DNA of 64,000 nucleotides from Brachionus plicatilis (taxonomy: Eukaryota; Rotifera; Eurotatoria; Ploima; Brachionidae): NCBI GenBank assembly GCA_010279815.1, contig QEOQ01000694.1:33592-97591 (forward strand). Direction: 5' to 3'. This document shows positions 1 to 12,518 of the stretch, piece by piece. The stretch's first letter is position 1. Each line of letters starts with the position of its first letter. Position numbers and translations under genes: made by a program. The notes under the pieces are model-generated. The model was not told the DNA's origin and ran no database searches. It worked only from the letters and a program-made list of their open reading frames with translations.

Positions 1-1106
1 TTAGATATTTTAATTTATCTTTTAAATTATTTTAATTATATTTTATTTTCTAATGTAAAGAAGCTTTAACTCGACACAAATAAACAATTTTTCTCAGAAT
101 TCAGTATTTTTGTCAAATATGACAGTTGTAAAAGACAATAATTTTTTTTCAAATAAAATATTATTTTTATTCAATAAAACAATATATTTTCCAAAATTAC
201 TTAATAAATATAAAAAAAATTTTTTATTTGAATTACTTTATTTGCAAAATAGAAAAAATTTTGGCGTAAAAAATGACTAACAAAGCGATTTAAATTATTT
301 TACATTGACGAAGAAAAATTAATGATCAAGAATTATTATTATTATTATTATTATTTATTCAAAAATTCCACCTTTCGGTGATGAGAGAAAAAAAGAAAAA
401 AAAAAAAAAGAAAAAGAGTAAAAAAGAATAAAACGAGATTAAGATCTCTGAATTTTTTAACTGTATCAAAACCATCAAGAATTATAAGCCTTAAAATTAT
501 TATTTCTTCTTTATTAATTTTGAAAATTTTTTTAAAAACAAAATTTATTTTACTCACTTTAATAACAATTTGCGATAAATTTTTTATGATTGTTCATAAA
601 TTAAATAGGCAGCTTGTATTTTCTTTTTCGTAGGACAAAAAAATCAGCACCATTGCAATCAAATGACATTAGTAAAACCATAATATAATTATAAATATAT
701 ATTCAAAAATTGGGGCCTCCTTGAAAATATCATACAAGTACTGCGTGTAAGCCGAAGCTACACGAAATACAATACTCTTTGTGTATATGTGCACATACTG
801 ACGATTTAGGCTATAAGCTAGTAAAATTTTTTACTCATTCGCATAGTTTAATAGCGAAAATATATGAAAATAATAATAATAAAAAATATCTATCCAGATC
901 GTTCAAATATTATTCGCCATCATCATCAACATTTAGTTATGAGAATTTTGTTTTTCTTTTGTTGTACTCTAAAAACTTGAATTTTTCCAAGGCCAAACTC
1001 ATGCTATTTACATACTCTAACTATTCACTTATTCGAATAGCACTATTTAATTTATTATTAATTAAACCAAGAATAGAATGATAGTTGAATTGGTAAATTG
1101 ACACAG
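1..1106. other. AT-rich stretch, probable intron or 5' flank of the ASXL-like gene
   Basis: Apart from the AAT-tailed repeat, I see no convincing exon. A slightly GC-richer patch at about 711-820 could be transcribed, but its open frames carry no recognisable domain. The exons for the rest of the N-terminal winged-helix domain of the downstream gene were not found here and probably lie left of the window. Confidence 0.4.
332..384 (-). repeat. AAT-tailed repeat 3' end with stem-loop
   Basis: An (ATT)n run at 332-354 is followed by a short spacer and a small hairpin, CACC-TTTC-GGTG (369-380). Read on the minus strand the hairpin comes first and an AAT-repeat tail follows. This layout is typical of the 3' end of a target-primed (non-LTR) element. 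The same order, hairpin then AAT tail, recurs in both arms of the foldback at 14.3-14.7 kb, which suggests one repeat family. Assignment to a retroelement is inference. Confidence 0.4.
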
Positions 1107-4100
1107 TCGAAATCAAAGTGGTATAAACTGGATTCTTTAATTCATAACAACAATTTACTTGAAACCAACTCGACTAAACCAACGGGCCATAGCTATTCAG
1201 ACGCATCCAGACATCAAAAAGACAATTCCTTCGCACTCTTAAATTCAACTGATATCGAAAATAAGCCTGACGATTCAAATAGCTCCACTTCTAGTCTAAT
1301 ACTAACCAGAAATCGATCAAAAACAAACTCAATCAAGACCAAGGCCAATTGTCAAACTTCACAGCCGAAAAAAACCATATGTAATTTTGAGTTTGTTATC
1401 TTTTGCAATTAATAAACAAATGGCTTCATTAAAAGATTAATTTTTTTACTACACTTTAGATTTTTAAGCCTTAAAATTATTTAAAAATTTAATCACTACT
1501 TGTTCAAAGATTTTATGTTAAAAAACCTTCTGTCAAGAATATTTGAATAGCATTGGATTAAATTAAAGAAGAGGCAATATGATTATATCATACCGACATT
1601 AAATTTTAAAAAGGCTTAGTTGATACTAATCTAAAACCGAATGACAAATATTGAATATTGTCAGGTTTAAGAATAAAATTCAGTTAAATTTTTTTAAAGG
1701 ATTTTCAAGCTTTTTTTTCACATTTTACAGGATACCACGATTATTTGGATATACCATTATTTGACAAATATAACACGTGTTATTTAAATTTTTTTCATTA
1801 GCACTGTTTTGTTCTGGTCAAGTTGAAACTCGATTTTTTTCCTTAATTTGAAATTCATTATGTATTTGTATAATTCAATACATTTTATTAAATGTCACCC
1901 CAAGGGGCAGAAGAGGCCATACCGATTTCACTGGGAGCGATTCAAACATATTCTACAAAATAATAGAAAAAAAATTTTAATAATTTTTTTTTTTACTATT
2001 TATTTTAATGGTTTTTTTATCAAAAATCATTTTGATGAAACAGCGTTAAAATTTTTCTATTTTTTTTCGAAATGTAGTTACTTTCCTTCTAATTTTTATA
2101 TATAAATAAAGATTAACCTTTATCGGGATAAATAAAAAAACAGAAGGAACAAAATTGATTCGATCTGAAAAGTGATATTGTCCCTTAATTAGATAGTATG
2201 AAATAATTGTCTTACTAGATTTTCGGATGAATTAGATACTCTCCTAATAATAAAATTAAAAAATAGAAATTAAGAAGGGTCTTTAAAATTTTTGATTTAA
2301 ATTGATGCTTCCTCTTTTTGAAGCAATTCACTTAAAATTTTGCTTAATTTTTTTTCTTAAATTTATGTAAATCTTGGAAAATATTTTTTGGACGATTTTT
2401 AGTTTGAAAAATTTCAAAAATAATAAAAATTCTTCAATTTTGGCTTTTATAACAATTAAAGTAGAAGATCGAAATTTTACCATTTTTACGTTAATTGTTG
2501 TAAAAATGACTGTTGTTTAAAAAAATATAATTTATTTTTGTAAAATTGAGCTATTTCTTGTAAAGCCTTTAGTTGGAAAATGTGAAGTAACAAAACAAAA
2601 GCTTTAAAAGTGATTGCGTTAAATTTAATAATAGTATATCTAAAGAGAACTTGAGGGAAAAGGCTATATTTTCTCAAAAGACCAAATGGTGCATCACTAA
2701 TTTAAGCGAACATCATTTCAACTAATATCAACAGGGAAATAGTGAAAATTCTTAAACAATAAGCTTTAAAATTCTTTATTTATTAAGTTTTTAATTAAAA
2801 AAAAAATATATACAATTAGATTATTAACAAAAAATTAAATTATTTTATCATCAAGATATTTTTATTTTTAGTTAGCTATTTAGTCGAGAGACAACAGCAG
2901 GTACAAGTTTCGCAAACGCAACCGACAACTGATCTTAATTTTAATCAAGAGGCCAAGCAAAAAGCCAAAGAATCAGAAACTGGTGTAAAGAAAAATTCAT
3001 CCCGGAACAAATCACGTCAACGTTTATCTAATCAACCGACCGAATCATCAGTAGCATCGTCTTCGTCCTCACAAACAAAACCCAATTCATCAAACATCGT
3101 CCAATACTTGTCTAATCTTTACGAAAATAACAACAAAGAAAAACTCGAGCAAATTTTTTCTACAAATTCACTATTCAACACATCTCAATCGTTATTGACT
3201 AAATTGGATTTAAAAGTTCTCTTACAACCAGCTATTTTCGAGTCGTTGCCACGTCAATCTCAGCTTAAACTTATTAAGCTTTTGCCTGAATGCGACAGAC
3301 TATTTGACTCGCATGGTTCTTTCAAGTGAGTTTTTTTTTATTTTTGACCATTATTAAAATGGTTGTTATAGCAACCAATTAAGAAGTCAAGCGTCCAAAA
3401 ATGTAATTTTAAAATTTGTTTTTAAATATTTATCATTTTGCATTGAAAACCTTAAAAATATTTTAATTAAAATTTAAAAAACTACGTCCCAGAAAAAAAA
3501 ATGATTTCAAATGATTTATGTCAAAAACAATGTGTTTTTCATGAAGAAATAAATTTTGAGCTAAATGGATGAGAATGAAATTAATAGGGAATTCATCAAT
3601 TTTTTTTCAAAATAAGAAAATTTTTTTGAGACCAAAAAATTTATTATATTATTAGTTAAGAAATTTCGAGGTTTAAATGCTTTTAAAATTTTTCATCGAA
3701 GACGGTAAAAAATCTTTTAATCAGATAATGGTTTTTCACACTAGAAAAATTAAAAAAAAAAATCTATTTGGCGTTCACGTTTTTTGTAATTTTTCATCAC
3801 CATTCAAAAGACATTAATCGTTGAGAATTTTCCTACAAATTTTCCAGTACAAAATTTAAATTATTAACAAAAATTTGGATTTTGGATCATTTATATTTCT
3901 GTAAGTCGTGAAACTTAAAACAATCACTGTTTCATTTAATCGTCCACTCATAAGAAAAAATTAAAAGAAAATTTCCAATAAATTGATTATTTTTTATTAA
4001 ACTATGCTGATTCAAAATTGAAAATTAATTTTTTTATAATTCTTTATTAAAAATTACTTTTAATATTTAAACCTATGGAACATTTAAATTAATCAAAAAA

Positions 4101-7100
4101 TATTTACAATTGGAAAAGATTCTGAGCACATAAAAAAGACGTCTCAAAATATTTTATTCAGTAATTTATATTACCTTAAGAATTAAAATCAATTTTTGAT
4201 TTATTTTTATACAAACGTATTTTCTTTCATGTTATTTAACTTTTAAATTTTATATTGCTTTTGGCAAATTTAACTATTAAGAGAAAGAGTTTAATTTTTG
4301 TAAATTTCGCATGGTTTCTTTGAAAATTCACATTCACATCTCCAGGAAATAAAAGATAAATACAGAAAAAAATTCTTGCAACGCAAGTTAAAAGATTTTA
4401 AAGAGATGGCAGTAATTAAAAAATGGTCAAAATTTTATATGTAGTTTTTATAATTAAAGAATGTTTTTTTTAATAGTTTCAAAGTTTTTTTTAATAAATG
4501 TCTGAAGAGATGTTAGAGCGAATTTGATTGTTGCAGAAAAAGACTTATATATAGAAATCTGACTCAAAAATAATTATGCTTTAATTAAAATTTAAAAATT
4601 AACTTCAATTAAAATGAATATTTTAAATCCATTTTTCTTTAATTTATATAAATACCAAGTTGTAGGATTTAAATTGTAATTTAACAATTGAATTTTAATT
4701 TCATATAAAAATATTTATATCTTTACCAAACTAAAATTTAAAGTCTAAGTTAGTCTAAAGAAAGTTTAAGCACGTCTAATTTGGACATTGAAAATTGATA
4801 TTAATTAAGTATCTAGCTTAAAGCATTTAGTACAATTATAATTATTATTATTATAACTCAGACTTTTAGAGTACAATAAAATAAAATAAACTCAGAAACA
4901 ATTGAATTTAATTTTATGAAATTTACTTGATCTCAACAAACATTGCCAAATTTATTCAATTAATGAAATAAATTTTTTGCCATAAAAAATTAGACTTGGT
5001 GGTAAATTATTGTTTTCATATCTTTTGTTTTTTTAATTTGAGTGTTTTTTTTTAAGAAAATTGGGAAATAGTTCAAAATGTTTAAATTTAAGCAAAATTC
5101 AAATTAAACAAGACGCTTGACGCTATTATTTAATTAAAAAAATAAAAAATTTATTCTAAAGACTTGGCATTGGTGCACTCAATAATGAATTTATAAAAAA
5201 GTGTTGTATTGAATGGCAGCAAAAATTATCCAAAGGCTATTTTGGTAAGTTTCATTAAATATTTCTTAAATATCTAGAAAGACCGCCTTCATTTTTTATT
5301 TGTTATTAGGATTGTCGAGGAAATATTTTTTTTATTAATATTTTGTTTTTGTTTAAAGATAAAAAAAATTGTTTACATTCGTTTAAAAAAATTCTCAATT
5401 ATTTTCATTTAAAATAATTTTTCTAAAAATTTTGATTATGACAGCTTAATCATAATAAATTTTTTTTTTTTAAATATAATTAGGGGTGATCCCCAGGTTC
5501 GTCCGAATGGCTTACGCCTTCGTTTAAACCCAATTATTGCAAAAAAAATGGTAAAAATAAAATAGAGTTTTTTAATCATAATAAATCATTGAGATTAAAT
5601 GGATAATCATCGTGAATTTTTAAATTATATCCTTTATGAAAAAATTAGGTAAAAATTATTAAAAATGGACGTTTAGATCTCGATGATTAGATTTTGAAAT
5701 TCATAATTTTAATGATTAAGTTACTTTTTAGAAAATAAAGTTTAAAAATTTAAAAAAAGTCAAATACTTAAAAGTGGCTTATCTTTGTCTTTTCTAGAAC
5801 TACAGACTTTAATGAAAAAATGCATCATAACTAATTGCTACAACGATGATAAACATATTGGAAGATCAGAACCTGAAATAAATCCTCTATAAAAATTATA
5901 ATTATTATTTCGAAGACATTAAATTTTTTTAACCAAAACTCAACTTTTTTTTGTCTAAATTAACATTTTTGATATTTCACGAATACTCACAATGCCTATT
6001 TTTGGAATTTTTTAATTAATTATCTCACAAACTTTAAATTCAGAAAAGCATAACTAAGAACCATTCATTTATTGTCAATTAAACCATAAAAATCTTGTAC
6101 GTTTCCTATACACACTGCATCTAAATAAATGGTTAACTATTTAAACGTAATTATCATGTATTTTATGCAGTTTTCTCGATATCAAACAATTAGGTAACTT
6201 CATGTTAACTTAAACAAACATTTTAGAATATAAATTAATTTAGTTATAAAAAATAAATCTTGTGAATTAATTTAATTATGAAAAATTAAAGTGATAATTT
6301 AACTAACCACAAAATTAACCAAAATTTGACTAACTGATACAAAAGTCAGAAAATTGATCAGATTCTGTAAGAAGTTCCATAAAATGTTTGATAATAAAAA
6401 AAAACGACCAAATGCAAGCACAAAATACAGCTTTTATCTTTTAGACAAAAGTTTTTTCAAATTTATTTATTAAATCAGAAATTTTGATGAATAATTAATT
6501 TTAAAGATGCACGCAAAGTTTTAATATTTTTTTATCATAACTACTTTGCAACTATTGATGACTACGTTCAATCTAGTAAATAAATTTAAAAAAATATTTA
6601 ATATATTTTAGTAAATTATTTGGATCTTAAAATAAATTAAATCGAAATTTAAATAATTTATAAACTTTAAGCAAAATATGACGAATAAAACTTTTAGAGT
6701 TTTAAACATACCAAATAACTTTCATTATTAAATAAGAATAATTTGAGCGATTCTTGCTTAAAAAATTGTATTTAATATATCTTATTTTTTTTAATTAAAC
6801 ATTATGTAAAATAAAAAATTGTTTTTAGCGAATTCACGTTAAGTATCGCAAAAATCAAAATTTACTTTTTATCAGCACTTACGATAACATTTTTATTAAA
6901 AAGAGCAGTCTTTTATTTTAAATTTTTGCAAGTCTGTAATTAAGTAATGACAATACAAATTAATGTACATGAAAAAACAAAAATTTTTGATTTATTTAAA
7001 ACAATTTCAACTTATAGCAATAAATGTTTTAGTGGGAAAAAAGATTGTCCCTAAAACCCATATCCATGCATCCTGCGCCGGATTTTTTTAGACTAAAACA

Positions 7101-10100
7101 CGGATTTTGGACTACTAAATCCCATTTTAATAGAGCCGGATCATAAATATTAAAAAATCTATTAAGATAATGCTTAAAATAATTTATAAACATGAATATA
7201 TTTTCAATCTTGTATGTGAACTAGATTTTGAAAATTTAGAAATTCCGTTTAGTTTTGTTGTCATTTAAAGTTCTATTTTTTCTACGTGTAAAAATACTTT
7301 AAACTTTATTATTTATTATAAATAAATTTTTTTAAATTAAAAGGCCTTGTGAATTTCAAATACAAATTGAACAAAAATTCATCATTTATTGATAGATTAA
7401 AATTAAAGTTAATAAATAATATTTAAAAAAATACGACTTCAAAATGCAATTTATTTATTTAATCAAGCAAAAGTTAAAAAAGAGATAAATCTATCAGGCA
7501 GCATGACAGCCTGTTAATTTTCTAATTTTCCAATACATATTTAACTAAGCCATCACGACTTAGTAAAAAAATAAATAAAATACAAGTATAAAACTATATT
7601 AATATAATAAAATTAAAATAGAAAAAAAATTAAGAAAAAATAAATAATAATAAAATTTAATAAAATAACTGAATTTTTGAATTTTTCAAAAGTACTTATA
7701 AAATTGTTGATCATAAGATCTAAATTTGAATATAAAAATTTTTTAAAGAAATTAATATTTATGAATTTTGTAAAAAAATAACAAAATGTAGATTCGTCAA
7801 ATTTTCTTTGGGTTGCAGGTTCAACTAACTGATTTTTGTTCCTCAAGATGTATGCAATATTTCTTAGAGAATTAAGTCGCAATTAATTTTTGAAAAAAAA
7901 AAATTGTTAAACGTTTGTTTTTGATCGATTTCTGGCTAGTATTAGACTAGAAGTGGAGCTATTTGAATCGTCAGGCTTATTTTCGATATCAGTTGAATTT
8001 AAGAGTGCGAAGGAATTGTTTTTTTGATGTCTGAATACAATTTTTATTTTAGTAAATAAAATCAATAATCAATTTAAATGTTATTGATGTTTTATTTTAG
8101 TCATTTTTCACATTAGAAAAAAATTTTTAGGTAAAAAAGATGCATTAATTTGACAATTTTCAATATTACTTATAGCCTTTTGATTAACCAAAAAATAAAG
8201 AATTTTTGTTCAATTTGTATTCGAATTTCACAATACCAATTTAAATGTAAAAAATTAAAAAAAAAAAGCAATCCATCCAAAAAATCCGTGTCCACGGTGC
8301 CAGGTCCGCCATTTAGGGACAACTAGAAAAAAATTTTTTTTTAAATCATCAACTCCAAAACAAAAATTTATTATAAAATAAGAAAACTAAATAAAAAAAA
8401 AAGTCTATCGGTCCTTCTAGCGTTAAGCTTTTAAATGCTCATGTTGGCCTTGTTTAAGACAACTTGGACAACACACTCAACCAAACAACTGTCACTCGAT
8501 CCACCCGTCTAAAGCAACAACAAAAACTGCTGGAATCTCTGGCGTGCAATGAGAACGAATCAAGCGAAAGTGACAGCGAAGAATGTGCCCATTTTGACGA
8601 ACTTCTAGACACCCAGAGCAACTCCCAACAAGACAGCCACATTGGCAATGATTCAAACAATGACAAGTCGATATACGAATCAGCCGAGTCCGAGTCAAAT
8701 TCAGTAAGCAGCGACATTGAGTACACGAATCCAGAGTCCGAGTGGGACAATCAGACAAACGCGAGCGACCAATCGTACAGCGAGTTTTTGTCACTTGGCA
8801 GCGACGACCCGGAGTCGCTGGACGGCCAAGACCTCGAGCTGAAGCGAAAAGAGCTCGAGCGGCAAGCAAAGCGTCTCATACGCAAAAAACAAAAGCTCAG
8901 CTGCAAAATCCTCAACTCGGACTGCATGCTGTCCAACAGTGACTCGTTTGGCGAACCGGTCCGAATGAGCTTGCGCAAGCGAACACTGTGCAACAAGTTG
9001 GCGAGTGGGCCGCTCGCCGACGACCAATACTCGGCGGGCGACCGCGCATACAAACACGAGGTGAGCCTGGACGAGCAGAGGGGCGAGCTCAAGCTAAAAA
9101 TAAAGCGCGTTACCAACCTGAACCGAATGAACGCGGCGGGGGACGCGTGCGCCGACCACACAGAGCTGCCGGCCAAGCGCAAGCGCACCGGCAGCGCCAG
9201 CTTCAAATCGAGTCCGAACACATCGCCGCTCAACCTGTTCCCGGAGCTGAGCATGCCGATTTGCTCGCCGGCCGCGTCCCCCGGCGCCCTCTCGCCCTCC
9301 AAGCTCGTCGTCAAGTCGAACTCGTCGCCGCCAGTGCCGCCGCCGCCCCTCGCTCTGCCCATGCCGCCCCACAACATATTCAACGACGACGACGACGACG
9401 ACGCCCAGCCCAAATACCTGCCGCTCGACACCGCCAAAAACCTGGCCAAAATAAAGCATCAAATAGCGGAGAAAAAACGCAAGCTGAGCTGGGACGAGTG
9501 CGCCACCACCAAACGCTCCGCCAATGCCAGCATACAAAAGCTGGTCAGCGAGCTCAAGTCGATTGGCTCGAACGGCAACGACAACGTGTCCAGCTCGGCT
9601 AGCACGCCCGACCACCAACAGTTGCCACCGCTCACACAGCTGCCCTCTTTTCTCGCCAACCTTGACCTTGTCAACCTGATCAAGTCGCAACAGGACAAGG
9701 ACAAAAAGCTCGCCTCACTCTCCCCCTCCTCCTCCTCGGGTCCGGTCCACGTGGACACCAGCTTTTTGAGCGACAGTCTGCTCAACTGCGACAACACGGC
9801 CGCCGAGCTCTCCTTGCCGCACATAAACACTCTCATCCTCAAGTTGAACCCTCCGCTTCATCCCAAACAAAAAGAGAACACGTTCAGCTCGACACACTTC
9901 GTGAGCCCGCTGCCAGTCCAACAGTACCAGCAGACACAGACGCCCAATCGGCTCATACAGCCGCTGTACCACAACGGCGCCGCCTATCCCGCCAACCCAC
10001 GGCCTAGCTTTGTCACCTCGTCGCCCAACTACCAAAAGCAGCACTCGCCCAGCCACTTTCAGTATCCGCGCTACCCACCGCCACCGCCGCCGCCCACGCA

Positions 10101-11343
10101 GCCCCAGACCGGCCAATTTATGCCGCCGCAGCCCACTCAACCGCCACCAATCGTCCAACCAACGCCTCCACCACCCGTTCAAATGGTCCAGCAGCAGCAG
10201 TACACCAACTACGGCCAATTCAGCAATCAACAACAGCAGCAGCAACAACAAGCCGCTCATCCGCCTCTCAACAACAACAACAGCAGCAACAGTGGCAGCG
10301 CCTATCAGCAAAATGTAGTTTTGGTGCAGTCGCCCATAAAGTACGCTAATTCGCCGGCACCGGCCTATGGCGCGCAGTCGACCATGGCCAGTCAGTCGCA
10401 CAGCGTGAAGCCAGTGCAGCAAGGCATAAATGTGTGCATACCGCAGCAGCAGGCTGGTGCCACTAGCCAAAGTTTGGCCACTACTCTCATATCGCCGATA
10501 AACTCGCAAAGTTCGCCAAGCGTGCAGTCGGTGGTGACGCCGACGAAGAGCAAGCGCAGAGACAAGGAGAAAAATTTGAATGTGAGCGCGGCGTCCGCCG
10601 GCCAACTAAGCTGCAGCTCGGCCGGCACTCAGAGCCAGGCGCAGAGCTCGCAGTCGCGGACCGCCCGGTCCACTCAGCATCAGCTCACGGTGGCCCAGCT
10701 TCTCAGCCAAAAACACCAGCAGCAGCAACAGCAGCAGAAGAGCCACGAGTTGAGCCGGAGCATGAGCAGCCCGCTCACAGTGCCCGCTCTCGTCCAGGTC
10801 AGCGAACAGGCCAATTGTAATGGCTCGACGGGCTCGCTGGTCTCTAGCGGGCAAAATGGCTGCCATGGGGTCAAGGTGGCGTGCGAGTCCGAGGCCACAA
10901 GTTCCACTCAGTCCACTTGTGGCATGCCGCGCACTTCAATTGCTCATTTTAGTAATTGCCAGCCCAATGCGCCGCCCTCACTCTCCATACCAACGCCTCT
11001 GTCCCAATCGACCAAGATTCTGCTCAACGAGACGAATGCGCCCTCGCCTCAAACAGTCACGTGTATTCCCATTAGCAGTCTTGGTTTTGGCCAGTCCAAT
11101 GGGCTGTTGGCTGCCGAGTCGGCCAGAGATGCGGACAATTGCGATGTGCCTAGTCAATGCCAATCGAATGATGGATATCATGAGTGCTCGAGCAAACGGG
11201 CCATGGTCGAGTGCCAAAAGTGCATGCTGTTTTGTCACCATGATTGTGTATATTTGAAAAAAGTGGACTCGAGAGGCGAACCGATGCGCTTGTGCGCCGG
11301 TTGTTTCAATGAGCAGGAGAAAAAGTGCCTTGTTGGAGACTAG
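1107..11343 (+). CDS. Asx: ASXL-like Polycomb-group protein (Additional sex combs family), 5' end missing
   Basis: Four exons join in frame: 1107-1380, 2872-3325, 5162-5244 and 8459-11343, giving about 1231 codons with the start off-window. The clearest marks are a DEUBAD domain split over exons 2-3 (about residues 190-270; NIVQYLSNLYEN leads in, LKVLLQPAIFESLP and GALNNEF match the ASXL pattern) and a C-terminal PHD-like zinc finger (about 11176-11310; HECSSK...CQKC...CHHDC...CAGC). DEUBAD proteins of this family bind and activate the BAP1/Calypso deubiquitinase, which removes H2A ubiquitin; the PHD sits at the extreme C-terminus as in vertebrate ASXL. The tail of exon 1 (SKWYKLDSLIH) may be the end of the HARE-HTH domain. 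Between the domains lie acidic, proline-rich and glutamine-rich low-complexity stretches. The last exon is much GC-richer than exons 1-3. The exon 3 to exon 4 join (an acceptor 5 bp before the first well-supported codon) is the least certain step. Confidence 0.82.
1208..1328 (+). repeat. Exon segment with an inverted copy at 7913-8033
   Basis: This 121-bp stretch inside ASXL exon 1 is repeated in reverse complement at 7913-8033. I compared them base by base and found two mismatches. Paired positions sum to 9241. The match ends abruptly on both sides, within the exon on the left and just past an AAACAAAC on the right, so this is a discrete duplicated segment and not similarity across the whole exon. 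Confidence 0.92.
1381..2871 (+). other. ASXL intron 1, nothing further identified
   Basis: AT-rich intron by the exon model. It holds a GC-richer patch at about 1890-1960 with a CCCCAAGGGG palindrome; its forward frame is open, but I could not connect it to the flanking exons or to a family. Confidence 0.5.
3326..5161 (+). other. ASXL intron 2, nothing further identified
   Basis: Starts with a good donor (GTGAGT) and ends with AG at 5160-5161. The sequence is A/T homopolymer-rich with no open frame or clear repeat. Confidence 0.6.
7045..8322. mobile_element. Candidate TIR element carrying an inverted ASXL exon fragment
   Basis: The ends share an 11-bp inverted repeat, TTGTCCCTAAA at 7045-7055 and its complement at 8312-8322. 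Further in, ACACGGATTTT motifs occur in mirrored orientation near both ends. Both ends are GC-richer than the surrounding intron. No transposase frame is visible and no clean target-site duplication could be assigned, so this would be a decayed non-autonomous element. It encloses the reverse-complement copy of ASXL exon 1 (7913-8033). Confidence 0.42.
7913..8033 (-). repeat. Inverted copy of ASXL exon 1 segment 1208-1328
   Basis: Reverse complement of 1208-1328 with two mismatches over 121 bp. Both mismatches would change an amino acid in the exon's reading frame (Asp to Asn, Thr to Ala), and no long open frame continues from it on the minus strand, so it looks like a non-coding duplicate. 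It lies in intron 3 of the same gene, so sense and antisense copies are in one primary transcript. Confidence 0.92.
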
Positions 11344-11949
11344 CAAAATGTGAAAGTTTAATTGGGCTGCTACTTTTTTTTTTTTTTTTTTAAATGATTC
11401 CAAATTGTTTAATTGTTTAGGTAAAAGCTTCTTTTTTTTGCTTTTGAAAAATTTTTTATTATTTTTTATATTGCATTTTACACAATTGGTGTTTGCTTCA
11501 CTTCACCATTATTTTGAATCAAATTTTTTGATATTTTGTTTTTTTTTTTTTGTTTCGCTTTTTTTTTTTGTTTCGCTTTTTTTTTTTGTTGGGCTAAGCG
11601 TTTTAAATTTTAAATCTTGTTTAAAGTTATTTATATGAAAAATAATTTTTTATACCATTGTTGGATTTTATTGAATTTTTCTCAAATTAAGCCTATTCTA
11701 TTTAGGTTAAAAGAATTGTAATATTTTTTGAAATTAAATTCTTTTTTTTCAAGTCTTGGTTTTCGGATAATTTAGAAATTTTTTAAAATAAAATTGAAAA
11801 ATTTTTTTTTTCTTTTTTAAATTCACAATTCAATGTTTTCAGTGTGATCTAAACAATTGCTTTATACTTATTTAAGACAAGAATTACAATCCATTGATAC
11901 TATTGCTTAATTGTTAAAATTGAAACCATTTAGTTAAAATTAAACTTCT
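11344..11949 (+). other. ASXL 3' flank with short T-rich tandem repeat
   Basis: T-rich downstream sequence. At about 11540-11590 a unit of roughly 19 bp (GTTTCGC followed by a T run) is repeated two to three times. No gene seen. Confidence 0.5.
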
Positions 11950-12416
11950 AAGTTGTCTAAAAAATATTCCATATGAATCAAGGCTAAAGATTTTAAATTT
12001 GACAACCCTTGAAGAGAGGCGAAAAAGAGGTGATTTAATCCAAATGTACAAACTAGTCAAAGGTATGGAAAATATAAATTTAATAAATGGAATTAATTAT
12101 GCAAAAACAACAACAGGACCAGGTGGTAATTTAAGAAGACATGACAAAAGACTAGTGAGAGAACTGACCAGAAGGGTCCTCCACGTTTCAATTTCTTAAC
12201 TAATAGGGTGGTGGACATATGGAATGTGTTGTCAACAAGAGCTGTAAATGCTGTTTCACTCAATAGTTTCGAGGCAATAATCGACAGAGAAGTTTTTGGT
12301 ATGGATAAAAGCAAAGACTGCTAAGACTCTTAATGGGCCAGGCGCCATATTGGCGTTGGTTTAGCGATCATTTTCGCTGTACAGCAGTTCACACTACTAC
12401 TCCTACTACTACTACA
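11950..12416 (+). pseudogene. Non-LTR retrotransposon 3' end (CR1/jockey-like RT C-terminus), frameshifted
   Basis: From about 11964 the + strand reads NIPYESRLKILNLTTLEER, then RRKRGDLIQMYK, the characteristic C-terminal region of CR1/jockey-type reverse transcriptases. The frame ends early at 12199. A one-step frame change near 12180 restores FNFLTNRVVDIWN and runs to a stop at about 12321, so there is one frameshift. After the stop comes a short 3' region with a CGCCA-TAT-TGGCG hairpin (about 12350) and a (CTA)n tail ending near 12416. Upstream RT and ORF1 sequence is absent: a 5'-truncated dead copy. Confidence 0.75.
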
Positions 12417-12518
12417 TTAGAACACTCGCTTACCTTTATCTACACAATTTACCTATAATTGACCTTAACCCTTGGTGATCATCAAGCAATATCAACCACC
12501 CTTGATGAAGTAGAATAA

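Larger units (their letters stand above)
5245..8458 (+). other. ASXL intron 3 (contains a candidate TIR element)
   Basis: Starts with GTAAGT. A GC-richer patch lies at about 5484-5530. A good acceptor at 5796-5797 leads into a frame that stays open for about 30 codons and ends in a stop with no later donor; it could be an alternative terminal exon, but I did not include it. The intron also carries the element at 7045-8322. Confidence 0.5.

Noticed and set aside
779..1081. Open frame of about 100 codons before ASXL exon 1
   Set aside because: No domain, AT-driven amino-acid composition, and not connected by phase to the next exon.
1848..2105. Open frame including KCHPKGQKRPYRFHWERFKH
   Set aside because: Only about 25 codons look coding; no splice phase connects it to the ASXL exons and no family is recognisable. 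The patch may be a repeat with a CCCCAAGGGG hairpin.
5484..5530. GGTTCGTCC resembling a tRNA B-box
   Set aside because: No A-box at the right distance and no tRNA fold; treated as an unclassified GC-richer patch.
5798..5892. Possible ASXL alternative terminal exon after a good acceptor
   Set aside because: The frame stops after about 30 codons with no family similarity, while skipping it gives an in-frame join from 5244 to the large last exon.
8751..10866. Several long open frames on the minus strand and in other + frames across the ASXL last exon (up to about 296 codons)
   Set aside because: They are by-products of the GC-rich coding exon: low-complexity, Arg/Leu-rich, and overlapping a frame with clear ASXL domain context and a PHD finger.
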